Source: JAIMBK01 sp040755975
GTDB taxonomy: Bacteria > Bacillota > Desulfotomaculia > Desulfotomaculales > Nap2-2B
Reading direction: 5' to 3'
DNA length: 28,865 bases
Assembly (NCBI GenBank): GCA_040755975.1
Contig: JBFLZY010000030.1
Location: 1 to 28,865, forward strand
Positions 15,573 to 23,242 of the stretch are shown piece after piece. The notes beneath the pieces are model-generated. The model was not told where the DNA came from, did not search any database, and saw only the letters and a list, made by a program, of their open reading frames with translations. A program made the position numbers and the translations under genes. Position 1 is the stretch's first letter. The number at the start of each line of letters is the position of its first letter.

Positions 15573-17744
15573 ATGTTTGCCGAATTGATGCACCGGGTGA
15601 TTCTTTACAACCCCAAAGCCGACGTGGCCTTTTTAAGCAAGGCCTATCACTTTGCGAAAGCCGCCCACGAACAGCAAAGGCGGTTTTCGGGGGAGCCTTT
15701 TATTCTTCACCCGGTTGCCGTGGCGCGGATCCTGGCCGACCTGGAACTGGACCTGGAAACCCTGGTGGCCGGTCTTCTGCACGACGTCGTCGAGGACACC
15801 CGCATCACCCTGCCCCAAATTGAAGAGGAATTCGGCGCCGAGGTGGCTTCCCTGGTAGACGGGGTAACCAAGCTGGGCCGCCTGGAATATAAGTCTAAAG
15901 AGGAGCGCCAGGCCGAAAACCTGCGCAAAATGTTTCTGGCCATGGCCAAAGACATCCGCGTCATTTTAATCAAACTGGCCGACCGCCTGCACAATTTACG
16001 CACTCTAAAGTACCAGCCGGAAGACAAACAAAAGGAAATTGCCGATGAGACCCTGGAAATCTTCACCCCCCTGGCCCACCGCCTGGGAATCTACCACCTG
16101 AAGTCGGAGCTTGAAGACCTGGCCTTCCGGTACATCAACCCGGCCAAGTACTTTGAATTAAGCGAGCGGATTGCCAGCACCAGGCGCCGGCGCGAAGAAT
16201 ACATCCGGGAAGCCATTGCCGTTCTAAAGGAAAAGCTGGAGGCCATCGGCATCAAGACAGACATCAAGGGACGGCCGAAAAATTTATACAGCATTTATGA
16301 AAAAATGAAAAAGCAAAATAAAGACTTAAACGAAATATACGACGTGCTGGCCGTCAGGATCATCGTGGATTCCGTGCGGGATTGTTACGCTTCTTTGGGC
16401 ATCGTCCACACGTTGTGGAAGCCCATTCCCGGCCGCTTCAAAGACTACATCGCCATGCCCAAATCCAATATGTACCAGTCCCTGCATACGACGGTGGTGG
16501 GGCCGCACGGCGAACCGCTGGAGATCCAGATCCGGACGACCGAGATGCACCGCACCGCGGAATACGGCATTGCCGCCCACTGGCGCTACAAGGAAGGCGG
16601 GCGCTCCGACAAAAACTTCGATGAAAAACTGGCCTGGCTGCGCCAGCTCCTGGAGTGGCAGCACGACCTGCGGGACGCCCGGGAATTCATGGAGTCCTTA
16701 AAAATTGACCTGTTTGCCGATACCGTCTTTGTCTTTACGCCAAAGGGGGATGTCATGGAACTCCCGGCCGGCTCCGTGCCCATTGACTTTGCCTACCGGG
16801 TGCACACGCAGGTGGGCCACCGCTGCATGGGAGCAAAAGTCAACGGGAAACTTGTTCCTTTAGATTATAAACTGAAAAACGGCGATATCGTAGAAATTTT
16901 AACTTCCAGGCAGGCCGCGGGTCCGAGCCGGGACTGGCTGAACCTGGTCAAGACCTCCCAGGCCAAGTCGCGCATCCGGCAATGGTTTAAGCGGGAGCAG
17001 CGGGAAGAAAACATTTTAAAGGGAAGGGAGATCCTGGAAAAAGAATTTAAAAAACAGGGTCTGGAAGTGGAGCTTCTAAAAAATGATAAGCTTTTAGAAA
17101 TCGGGCGGCGTTTCAATCTGGTGGGGGTGGACGATGTTTACGCGGCCATTGCGGACGGAACCATCTCCCCCCTGACGATTATCAACCGGGTCAGGGAAGA
17201 AATGAAAAAAGAAGAGGTTAAAGCGGCAAGGGCGCATACGCTTGAGGAACAGCCGCTGAGAACCGAACCTCCTCCGCCTTCCCAGCCGGTTCAGTCCGTC
17301 CAGGGCATCCGGGTCAAAGGCATGGATAACCTTTTGACGCGCCTGGCCCACTGCTGCAACCCCGTCCCCGGCGACCCGATCACCGGCTATATAACCAGGG
17401 GGCGGGGGGTTTCCATCCACCGTTCCGACTGCCGCAACGTCTTGCTGTTCCAAAAAGCCGACCGGGACCGCCTCGTCGAGGCAAACTGGGACCAGGGATT
17501 TCCATATCCTTTCCAGGTTAAATTAGAAATAACGGCCATGGACCGGGCCGGTTTATTGAGCGACGTGATGGCGGTAATCGCCGAAATGAAAATGAGCGCG
17601 AACTGGGTTACCGCCAGGGGCCGCAAGGATCGCCAGGCTTCTATTGAAATGGTGCTGGAAATGAAGAGCAAGGAAGAGTTGGATTACCTCATGGGGAAAA
17701 TCCATCGCGTCAAAGACGTATACGAGGTCAGGCGGACAAGCTGA
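15573..17744 (+). CDS. relA: Bifunctional (p)ppGpp synthetase/hydrolase (RelA/SpoT family)
   Basis: 723 aa. It makes and degrades the stringent-response alarmone in the cytoplasm, associated with ribosomes. The HD hydrolase domain is intact (HPVAVARIL, then H70-D71 and E74-D75 in LLHDVVEDT). The synthetase domain holds IKGRPKNLYSIYEK and R288-F-K-D in GRFKDYIAMPKS; the RxKD form is typical of bifunctional enzymes rather than synthetase-only RelA. A TGS domain follows (~395-450, PAGSVPIDFAYRVHTQ), then a conserved-cysteine region (HCCNPVPGD), and an ACT domain from about 650 (EITAMDRAGLLSDVMAVI). The start is ATG 15573, with AAGGGG nine bases upstream. A 20-codon longer frame starts inside the promoter. 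The order rel-dtd is conserved in Firmicutes. Confidence 0.97.
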   Translation: MFAELMHRVILYNPKADVAFLSKAYHFAKAAHEQQRRFSGEPFILHPVAVARILADLELDLETLVAGLLHDVVEDTRITLPQIEEEFGAEVASLVDGVTKLGRLEYKSKEERQAENLRKMFLAMAKDIRVILIKLADRLHNLRTLKYQPEDKQKEIADETLEIFTPLAHRLGIYHLKSELEDLAFRYINPAKYFELSERIASTRRRREEYIREAIAVLKEKLEAIGIKTDIKGRPKNLYSIYEKMKKQNKDLNEIYDVLAVRIIVDSVRDCYASLGIVHTLWKPIPGRFKDYIAMPKSNMYQSLHTTVVGPHGEPLEIQIRTTEMHRTAEYGIAAHWRYKEGGRSDKNFDEKLAWLRQLLEWQHDLRDAREFMESLKIDLFADTVFVFTPKGDVMELPAGSVPIDFAYRVHTQVGHRCMGAKVNGKLVPLDYKLKNGDIVEILTSRQAAGPSRDWLNLVKTSQAKSRIRQWFKREQREENILKGREILEKEFKKQGLEVELLKNDKLLEIGRRFNLVGVDDVYAAIADGTISPLTIINRVREEMKKEEVKAARAHTLEEQPLRTEPPPPSQPVQSVQGIRVKGMDNLLTRLAHCCNPVPGDPITGYITRGRGVSIHRSDCRNVLLFQKADRDRLVEANWDQGFPYPFQVKLEITAMDRAGLLSDVMAVIAEMKMSANWVTARGRKDRQASIEMVLEMKSKEELDYLMGKIHRVKDVYEVRRTS

Positions 17745-17960
17745 GGAATAAGGCACAAAGACACTTAAGGCACTAAGGCACAGAGGAAGGAGAGGAATTT
17801 TTCCGGGAGTTGCTCACTGAAAATATAAGTTAATAAGTGGTGCCAGGCACTCGTTTTAACTAGGCACTCGTTTTAACTTATTTTCCCGGTATCTTTGTGT
17901 CTGTTAGCTTTGTGCTTCGAATCGAAATCTGCTTTGTACATTGTATCTGGAGGAAAAATA
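17745..17960 (+). repeat. Repeat-rich spacer between rel and dtd
   Basis: 216 bases without a gene. The left part has short, purine-rich repeats of the AAGGCACAAAGACAC type (17751-17785). The right part has inverse-orientation relatives (TCTTTGTGTCTG, then GCTTTGTGCTTCG, about 17890-17918). Between them are the GTGCCAGGCAC near-palindrome (17840-17850) and a tandem 17-bp repeat (17845-17878). AATAAGT and ACTTATT also face each other across the centre. The layout suggests a small palindromic mobile or repetitive element remnant. No promoter stands out. Confidence 0.5.
17845..17878 (+). repeat. Two exact tandem copies of a 17-bp unit
   Basis: AGGCACTCGTTTTAACT occurs at 17845-17861 and again at 17862-17878 with no mismatch. 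The first copy shares its left end with the GTGCC-A-GGCAC near-palindrome. Confidence 0.95.
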
Positions 17961-18404
17961 ATGCGGGCTGTTATCCAGAGAGTGAGCAGGGCAAAAGTGA
18001 CGGTGGACGGAGAGGTAGTGGGTTCTATTGGCCGGGGGATTGCGGTCTTATTGGGAGTCGGGGCCGAAGATGAAGCGGCGGACGCCGCCTACATGGCGGA
18101 CAAGATACCCCACCTGCGCATTTTCGAGGACGAAGAAGGAAAGCTCAACCGCTCCCTTTTCGATATCGCGGGCGAAGCCCTGGTCGTTTCGCAGTTCACC
18201 CTCTACGGCGACTGCCGCCGCGGCCGGCGCCCCAGCTTTTCTTCCGCCGCCCCGCCGGAAAAGGCGCGGCACCTTTACGAATTATTTATCTCCCTGCTGC
18301 AGGAAAAAGGCATTAAAGTAGCCACCGGCACCTTTCAGGCGCACATGCTCGTCGAACTCGTCAACGACGGCCCGGTAACCCTCTGGCTGGAAAGTAAACA
18401 ATAA
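17961..18404 (+). CDS. dtd: D-aminoacyl-tRNA deacylase
   Basis: 147 aa, the normal length. It removes D-amino acids (and glycine mischarged on tRNA-Ala) from tRNA, acting in the cytoplasm as a homodimer. Both hallmark motifs are intact: SQFTLYGD at 77-84, with catalytic T80, and NDGPVT at 135-140, with the cross-subunit Gly-Pro. MRAVIQRVSRAKVTVDG is the typical N-terminus. The ATG follows GGAGG at a good distance; a 22-codon longer frame has no support. It stands between rel and a glyoxalase-II-like hydrolase, a conserved order. Confidence 0.97.
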   Translation: MRAVIQRVSRAKVTVDGEVVGSIGRGIAVLLGVGAEDEAADAAYMADKIPHLRIFEDEEGKLNRSLFDIAGEALVVSQFTLYGDCRRGRRPSFSSAAPPEKARHLYELFISLLQEKGIKVATGTFQAHMLVELVNDGPVTLWLESKQ

Positions 18405-18486
18405 ATCATAGTGAGGCGGGGCAACGCCCCCACCCCAAAGCAGTTTCAATAAAAGTAATGAAATAAATAAGTTGGAGGTATGTTTC

Positions 18487-19343
18487 TTGATCCTCGAAGG
18501 GTTCCCGGTAGGCCCGCTGGAAGCCAACTGCTACATTGTCGGCTGCGCAGAAACCAGGGAAGCGGCCGTAGTCGATCCCGGGGGTGACGTGCAGCGCATC
18601 CTGAGGGCACTGCAAAAGCACAATCTCACCTGCCGGTATATTATCCTGACCCACGGGCACGCCGATCACATCGGCGGCCTGGGCAAGCTGCGGGAGGCCA
18701 CGGGCGCCCAGGTGCTCATCCACGCTGCAGACGCGCCAATGCTGACCGCCCCGGCGAAAAATCTCTCGCTGTTTACAGGTTCTTTCTTAAAATTTAAAGA
18801 AGCCGACCGCCTGTTGCACGACGGCGATACGATCAAAGTTGGCAAAGTAAATGTGGAAGTAATTCATACACCCGGTCACACCCCCGGGGGAATCACCCTG
18901 AAGGTCGGCGACAACCTGATTACCGGCGATACCCTCTTTGCCGGGTCGGTGGGCCGCTCCGACTTTCCCGGCGGCAACCACCGGCAGTTAATCAACTCCA
19001 TTAAAGAAAAACTGCTGGTTTNNNNNNNNNNNNNNNNNNNNNNNNNNNNNNNNNNNNNNNNNNNNNNNNNNNNNNNNNNNNNNNNNNNNNNNNNNNNNNN
19101 NNNNNNNNNNNNNNNNNNNNNACCCTGAAGGTCGGCGACAACCTGATTACCGGCGATACCCTCTTTGCCGGGTCGGTGGGCCGCTCCGACTTTCCCGGCG
19201 GCAACCACCGGCAGTTAATCAACTCCATTAAAGAAAAACTGCTGGTTTATCCGCCGGAAACGAGAGTCCTGCCGGGCCACGGACCGGCCTCCACGATCGG
19301 CGAGGAAAGCGAATACAACCCCTTCTTAACCGGGGAATGGTAA
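18487..19343 (+). CDS. Metallo-beta-lactamase-fold hydrolase (glyoxalase II-like), split by assembly gap
   Basis: If the duplicated 127 bp and the 100 N are collapsed, one uninterrupted frame of 209 aa results, the standard size for this family. The metal motif is H56-G-H58-A-D60-H61 (TLTHGHADHIGG-like), with further ligands in HTPGHTPGG, the Asp in GDTLFAGSVGRSD and the His in LPGHGPAS. Members hydrolyse thioesters such as S-lactoylglutathione or act on other small substrates; Firmicutes lack glutathione in most cases, so the true substrate is unclear. The start is TTG 18487, seven bases after GGAGGT; a nearby ATG at 18480 is out of frame. Neighbours are dtd and hisS. As deposited, the frame is broken only by the gap. 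Confidence 0.88.
18895..19021 (+). repeat. Left copy of 127-bp exact duplication at the gap
   Basis: Identical, base for base as far as I compared, to 19122-19248 on the far side of the N run. It ends exactly at the gap, so it is best read as a contig-end overlap. Confidence 0.93.
19022..19121. other. Assembly gap of exactly 100 N
   Basis: The run of 100 N is a conventional scaffold-gap length rather than a measured distance. It is flanked by the same 127 bp on both sides, so the true gap is probably negative (an overlap). Confidence 0.97.
19122..19248 (+). repeat. Right copy of 127-bp exact duplication at the gap
   Basis: It begins at the first base after the N run and matches 18895-19021. 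Joining the sequence after 19248 to position 19021 restores the hydrolase frame (codon TAT across the join). Confidence 0.93.
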
Positions 19344-19403
19344 GCTTTTAAGGTTAAACGTTCTTTGTTTCTTGCGGTAGACTACTTTTGGGAGGTTTAT
19401 GTT

Positions 19404-20678
19404 ATGTTAACTACCCGGCCCCGGGGGACAAACGATATAATCCCCGGGGAGGTTGAAAAGTGGCAATACGTAGAAGAATGTTTTCGCCGGCTCTGCCGGG
19501 AGTACTGTTACGCGGAAATCCGCACCCCCGTTTTTGAACACTCCGAGCTATTCAACAGAAGCGTAGGGGATACTACCGATATTGTGGAAAAGGAGATGTA
19601 CACCTTCCGGGACCGCAGCAACCGGAGCATCAGCCTGCGCCCGGAGGGAACCGCCGCCATCGCCCGCGCCTACCTGGAAAACAACTTTAGCGCGGGTCCG
19701 CAGCCAGTAAAGTTTTTTTATACCGGCGCCATGTTTCGCTACGACCGGCCGCAGGCCGGGCGTTACCGGCAGTTCCACCAGCTGGGGGTGGAGGTTTTCG
19801 GTTCCCCCAGCCCCTCTTTAGACGCCGAAGTAATTGCCATGGCCATGGATTTCTTCGAACGCCTGAATTTAAACCTGGAACTGCACATCAACAGTGTGGG
19901 GTGTCCGGATTGCCGCCCCGTCTTGCGTCAAAAGCTAACGGAATATTTCCAGAGGCACCAAAACGAACTTTGCGCCGACTGCCTCCGGCGCCTTGCCCAA
20001 AACCCCTTGCGCACCCTGGATTGCAAAGGCGTCAGGTGCCGGGAACTGGCCAAGAACGCCCCCACCAGCCTGGACTGCCTCTGCGCAGAATGCGCCGCCC
20101 ATTTTCAGGATGTGCAAAAATATTTAAAAGAGCTGGGAATTGCGTATGTAATCAACCGCCACCTTGTCCGCGGTTTAGATTACTATACCAAAACGGCTTT
20201 TGAAATGATGGCCCCCGGAATCGGAGCGCAAAGCTCCGTCGGGGGCGGCGGCCGTTACGACAACCTGATGGAAACCCTCGGCGGCCCGCCCACGCCGGGA
20301 ATAGGGTATGCCCTGGGGCTGGAGCGGCTCTTGCTGGCCGCGCGCGAACAGGGGATAAACCTGCCCTGCAGAAAAAAAATCGACGTTTTCGTGGCCTCTT
20401 TGGACGGCGCCCTGGAAAACCAGGCGCTGAAACTACTTCAGGCCTTGCGCCAAAAGGGTTTGGCGGCGGATAAGGATTATCTGGGCCGCAGCCTCAAAGC
20501 GCAAATGAAATACGCCGGAAAAATCGGCGCCCCGGCGGTGGCCATATTGGGCAAAACCGAACTGGCCAGGGGGATGGTTGTTTTAAGGGATATGGCGACC
20601 GGCGTCCAGCAGGAAGTACCTCTGGAAAAGCTGGCCGGAGAAATTTTCAAATTACTCACGAAAGGAAGCGCCTGCTGA
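19404..20678 (+). CDS. hisS: Histidyl-tRNA synthetase
   Basis: 424 aa, class II aminoacyl-tRNA synthetase that charges tRNA-His. Motif 1 region RPRGTNDIIPGE is at the N-terminus. Then come RPEGTAAIARAY, motif 2 (FRYDRPQAGRYRQFHQ), the histidine-specific GLDYYTKTAFE, and motif 3 (GYALGLERLLLA). The anticodon-binding domain fills the last ~90 residues. The central insertion has several cysteines (CPDCRP, CADC, LDCKGVRC, CLCAEC), which is usual for Firmicute HisRS. The ATG follows GGGAGG by eight bases. No T-box leader is present in the 60 bases before it. Its stop overlaps the aspS start (TGATG), so they are coupled. Confidence 0.97.
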   Translation: MLTTRPRGTNDIIPGEVEKWQYVEECFRRLCREYCYAEIRTPVFEHSELFNRSVGDTTDIVEKEMYTFRDRSNRSISLRPEGTAAIARAYLENNFSAGPQPVKFFYTGAMFRYDRPQAGRYRQFHQLGVEVFGSPSPSLDAEVIAMAMDFFERLNLNLELHINSVGCPDCRPVLRQKLTEYFQRHQNELCADCLRRLAQNPLRTLDCKGVRCRELAKNAPTSLDCLCAECAAHFQDVQKYLKELGIAYVINRHLVRGLDYYTKTAFEMMAPGIGAQSSVGGGGRYDNLMETLGGPPTPGIGYALGLERLLLAAREQGINLPCRKKIDVFVASLDGALENQALKLLQALRQKGLAADKDYLGRSLKAQMKYAGKIGAPAVAILGKTELARGMVVLRDMATGVQQEVPLEKLAGEIFKLLTKGSAC

Positions 20679-22492
20679 TGGAAGATATGCGCGGTTTAAA
20701 GCGGACTCATCATTGTGGAACGCTGCGGTTAGAGCACGTCGGGCAAAAAGTGGTTTTAACGGGTTGGGTGCAACGGCACCGCGACCACGGCGGTTTAATT
20801 TTTATCGATCTGCGGGACCGTTCAGGAATCGTCCAGGTGGTTTTCAGCCCCGATCTTGCGGCCGATGCGTTCCGGAAGGCGGAAACCGCCCGCAGCGAAT
20901 ACGTGCTGGCGGTGGTGGGCCGGGTGGAAAAACGCCCGGAAGGTACGGAAAACCCGCACCTGGCCACCGGCCAGGTGGAGGTCCGGGCCGGCGAGGTGCG
21001 GATTTTAAACCGGGCCAAAACGCCCCCCTTCTACATCGAGGACGGGGTGGACGTAGACGAAAACCTGCGCCTGCGCTACCGCTACCTGGACCTGCGCCGC
21101 CCGGAAATGCAGCGGGCCTTGATTTTAAGGCACCGCGCCGCGCAGGCGACGCGCGAATTTTTAAGCCGGCGCGGTTTTTTGGAAATTGAAACACCCATGC
21201 TGACCCGGAGCACCCCGGAAGGGGCGCGCGATTTTCTGGTCCCCAGCAGGCTTAACCCCGGCTGCTTTTACGCCCTGCCCCAATCCCCCCAGCTGTTCAA
21301 GCAAATCCTGATGGTGGCGGGCCTGGAGCGCTACTTCCAGATTGTGCGCTGCTTCCGGGACGAGGATTTGCGGGCCGACCGGCAGCCTGAATTTACCCAG
21401 ATCGACATTGAAATGTCTTTCGTCGACATTGACGACATTCTTGATTTAATGGAAGAAATGATTGCGTACATCTGCCGGGAGACCACCGGGGAAGACGTTC
21501 CGCGCCCCTTCCCCCGGCTCTCTTACCAGGAAGCCATGGACCGCTTCGGAACGGACAAGCCGGACATCAGGTTTGGCCTGGAAATTAAAGACGTTACCGA
21601 TCTCGTTGCGGACTGCGGCTTTAAGGTATTTTCCTCCCCTGCGGCCGCCGGCGGAAAGGTCAAGGGCATTAACGCAAAGGGATGCGCGGGCTTCAGCCGC
21701 CGGGAAATTGACGAACTGGTTTCTTTTGCCACCGCTCACAAGGCAAAAGGCCTTGCTTATCTGATCGTGGAAAGCGGGGGGGTAAAATCACCCATCACCA
21801 AGTTCTTCCAGGAAAATGAAATAAGTGCCCTCATTGAACGTCTGGAAGGCGAGGAAGGGGATCTTCTGCTTTTCGTCGCGGACCGGCCCGACGTGACGGC
21901 TTTCGCTTTAAGCGCTCTGCGCCTGCACCTGGGCGAACGACTGGACCTGATTCCCAAAGAGGGCCTGCAATTTGTCTGGATAACGGATTTCCCGCTCCTG
22001 GAATACGACGAAACGGAAAAGCGCTTTGTCGCCATGCACCATCCCTTCACCTCCCCGCGGGAAGAGGACATCCCTTTGCTGACGAGCAATCCGGCGGCCG
22101 TGCGGGCCAAGGCGTACGACCTGGTTTTAAACGGTGTGGAGGTGGGCGGCGGGAGTATCCGGATCCACCGGCGCGACGTCCAGGAAAAAATGTTTGCCGC
22201 CATCGGCTTGTCCGTTGAAGAAGCCCGGGACAAATTCGGGTTCTTGCTGGAGGCATTCGAATACGGCACCCCGCCTCACGGCGGCATCGCCTTCGGCTTC
22301 GACCGCCTGGTGATGCTCCTGGCCGGCAAAAAAACAATCCGCGACGTCATCGCCTTCCCCAAAACGCAAAGCGCCACCGATTTAATGAGCCAGGCCCCGG
22401 ACAGGGTATCGCCGGAGCAGTTGCGGGAGTTGCATATCAAGCTGGACGTTAAGCCTGCTTCAGGCGCCAGGCTCGCGGGCGCAAAGGCGTGA
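20678..22492 (+). CDS. aspS: Aspartyl-tRNA synthetase, probably non-discriminating (Asp/Asn)
   Basis: 604 aa, bacterial-type class IIb enzyme. It has an N-terminal OB anticodon-binding domain (LTGWVQRHRDHGG), motif 1 (RRGFLEIETPMLT), motif 2 (FRDEDLRADRQPEFTQID), a GAD insertion (~300-420) and motif 3 (GIAFGFDRLVMLLAG). The residues that line up with E. coli L30 and K81 are H37 and G89. These are the His and Gly seen in enzymes that charge both tRNA-Asp and tRNA-Asn, in organisms that make Asn-tRNA with GatCAB. That is an inference from alignment by eye. The start overlaps the hisS stop. After the stop, 160 bases precede rnpB, with only a weak hairpin near 22500-22513. Confidence 0.96.
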   Translation: MEDMRGLKRTHHCGTLRLEHVGQKVVLTGWVQRHRDHGGLIFIDLRDRSGIVQVVFSPDLAADAFRKAETARSEYVLAVVGRVEKRPEGTENPHLATGQVEVRAGEVRILNRAKTPPFYIEDGVDVDENLRLRYRYLDLRRPEMQRALILRHRAAQATREFLSRRGFLEIETPMLTRSTPEGARDFLVPSRLNPGCFYALPQSPQLFKQILMVAGLERYFQIVRCFRDEDLRADRQPEFTQIDIEMSFVDIDDILDLMEEMIAYICRETTGEDVPRPFPRLSYQEAMDRFGTDKPDIRFGLEIKDVTDLVADCGFKVFSSPAAAGGKVKGINAKGCAGFSRREIDELVSFATAHKAKGLAYLIVESGGVKSPITKFFQENEISALIERLEGEEGDLLLFVADRPDVTAFALSALRLHLGERLDLIPKEGLQFVWITDFPLLEYDETEKRFVAMHHPFTSPREEDIPLLTSNPAAVRAKAYDLVLNGVEVGGGSIRIHRRDVQEKMFAAIGLSVEEARDKFGFLLEAFEYGTPPHGGIAFGFDRLVMLLAGKKTIRDVIAFPKTQSATDLMSQAPDRVSPEQLRELHIKLDVKPASGARLAGAKA

Positions 22493-22594
22493 ACGAAGCA
22501 ACCCCCTCGGGTTTGTGCAGGATTTTTAAAAATTTGTTCAGGCGCGGAGGTTATGGAACGAATATGCAATAAAGCCATTAAGAGCAAGGTACGC

Positions 22595-22623
22595 TTGCAA
22601 GAACGCACGTTTTATGCTAAAAT
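22595..22623 (+). promoter_or_regulatory. Promoter of rnpB
   Basis: TTGCAA (22595-22600), a 17-base spacer and TAAAAT (22618-22623), preceded by TGC as in an extended -10. Transcription would begin near 22630, about 20 bases before the mature RNA 5' end. Confidence 0.7.
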
Positions 22624-22652
22624 ATAAATACAACGGCAATAGAATAAAAATT

Positions 22653-23097
22653 GTGAGCAAACCGGGTGATCGCGGGCGGTGCCGTCGGCAAAGGCATGCC
22701 TGAGGAAAGTCCGAGCTCCGCAGGGCAGGGTGCTGGGTAACACCCAGTGGGGGCGACCCCAAGGAAAGTGCCACAGAAATGGAGACCGCCCGGCACTCAG
22801 CCCCGTGTTTACGTTATGCCTTAAATATGCCCCTTCTTCCGGGATGATAAAGCTTGCCTGAAAGCATAATGTGGACACCGGGCTGAGTGCCGGGCAAGGG
22901 TGGAACGGTGCGGTAAGAGCGCACCAGCGGCCGCGGCGACCGGCCGGCTAGGTAAACCCCACCTGGAGCAAGACCGAATAGGGGGACGCTAAAAGTGGCC
23001 CGCTTAGTCCCCGGGTAAGGTCGCTCGAGGCGTCAGGCAACTGGCGTCCCAGATAGATGATCACCCTCGACAGAACTCGGCTTACAGGTTTGCTCAC
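22653..23097 (+). ncRNA. rnpB: RNase P RNA, bacterial type A
   Basis: About 445 nt. It is the catalytic RNA of RNase P, which trims tRNA 5' leaders. The ends pair as P1 (GTGAGCAAACC at 22653-22663 with GGTTTGCTCAC at 23087-23097). Conserved blocks are present in order: GAGGAAAGTCCGAGCTCC, GGAAAGTGCCACAGAAA, the GGTAAACCCCACC block, GGAGCAAGACCGAATA, and GACAGAACTCGGCTTACAG near the 3' end. These define type A rather than the Bacillus type B. The P12 region is expanded: 22789-22819 pairs with 22864-22894 as a 31-bp helix with one C-C mismatch and a 44-nt loop. Confidence 0.97.
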
Positions 23098-23101
23098 CCG
23101 T

Positions 23102-23143
23102 GCCGGACTGCGGCATAATAACCCGCAGTCCGGCTTGTTTTTT
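23102..23143 (+). terminator. Rho-independent terminator of rnpB
   Basis: A perfect 12-bp GC-rich stem (GCCGGACTGCGG at 23102-23113 with its complement at 23123-23134) and a 9-base loop, followed by TTGTTTTTT. It lies four bases after the P1 helix. Confidence 0.95.
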
Positions 23144-23165
23144 GCGGCTTTTGGATTATATGGAA

Positions 23166-23186
23166 TTTTCCTTGCCGGCAGGAAAT
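23166..23186. promoter_or_regulatory. Imperfect palindrome upstream of the Lon-family gene
   Basis: TTTCC and GGAAA flank the perfect palindrome TGCCGGCA with one extra T on the left side. It lies about 60-75 bases before the start codon and just upstream of a TATAAT (23202-23207) that lacks a good -35 at 17 bases. It could be an operator or chance; it is unlike the CIRCE or CtsR heat-shock sites I know. Confidence 0.3.
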
Positions 23187-23242
23187 TAATCCTCCAGGAA
23201 GTATAATTACTTATTTAATCAATTTTTTTAAGGAGGTAAACA

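Noticed and set aside
18411..18435. GGCGGGGCAACGCCCCC hairpin after dtd as a terminator
   Set aside because: The short stem (GGGGC/GCCCC) is not followed by a T run, and the hydrolase gene continues close downstream.
19344..19403. T-box riboswitch before hisS
   Set aside because: Only 60 bases are available and neither the T-box core nor a terminator/antiterminator pair is seen.
22500..22530. Possible terminator after aspS
   Set aside because: The stem AACCC/GGGTT is only five base pairs and the T tract (GATTTTT) is displaced by about ten bases.
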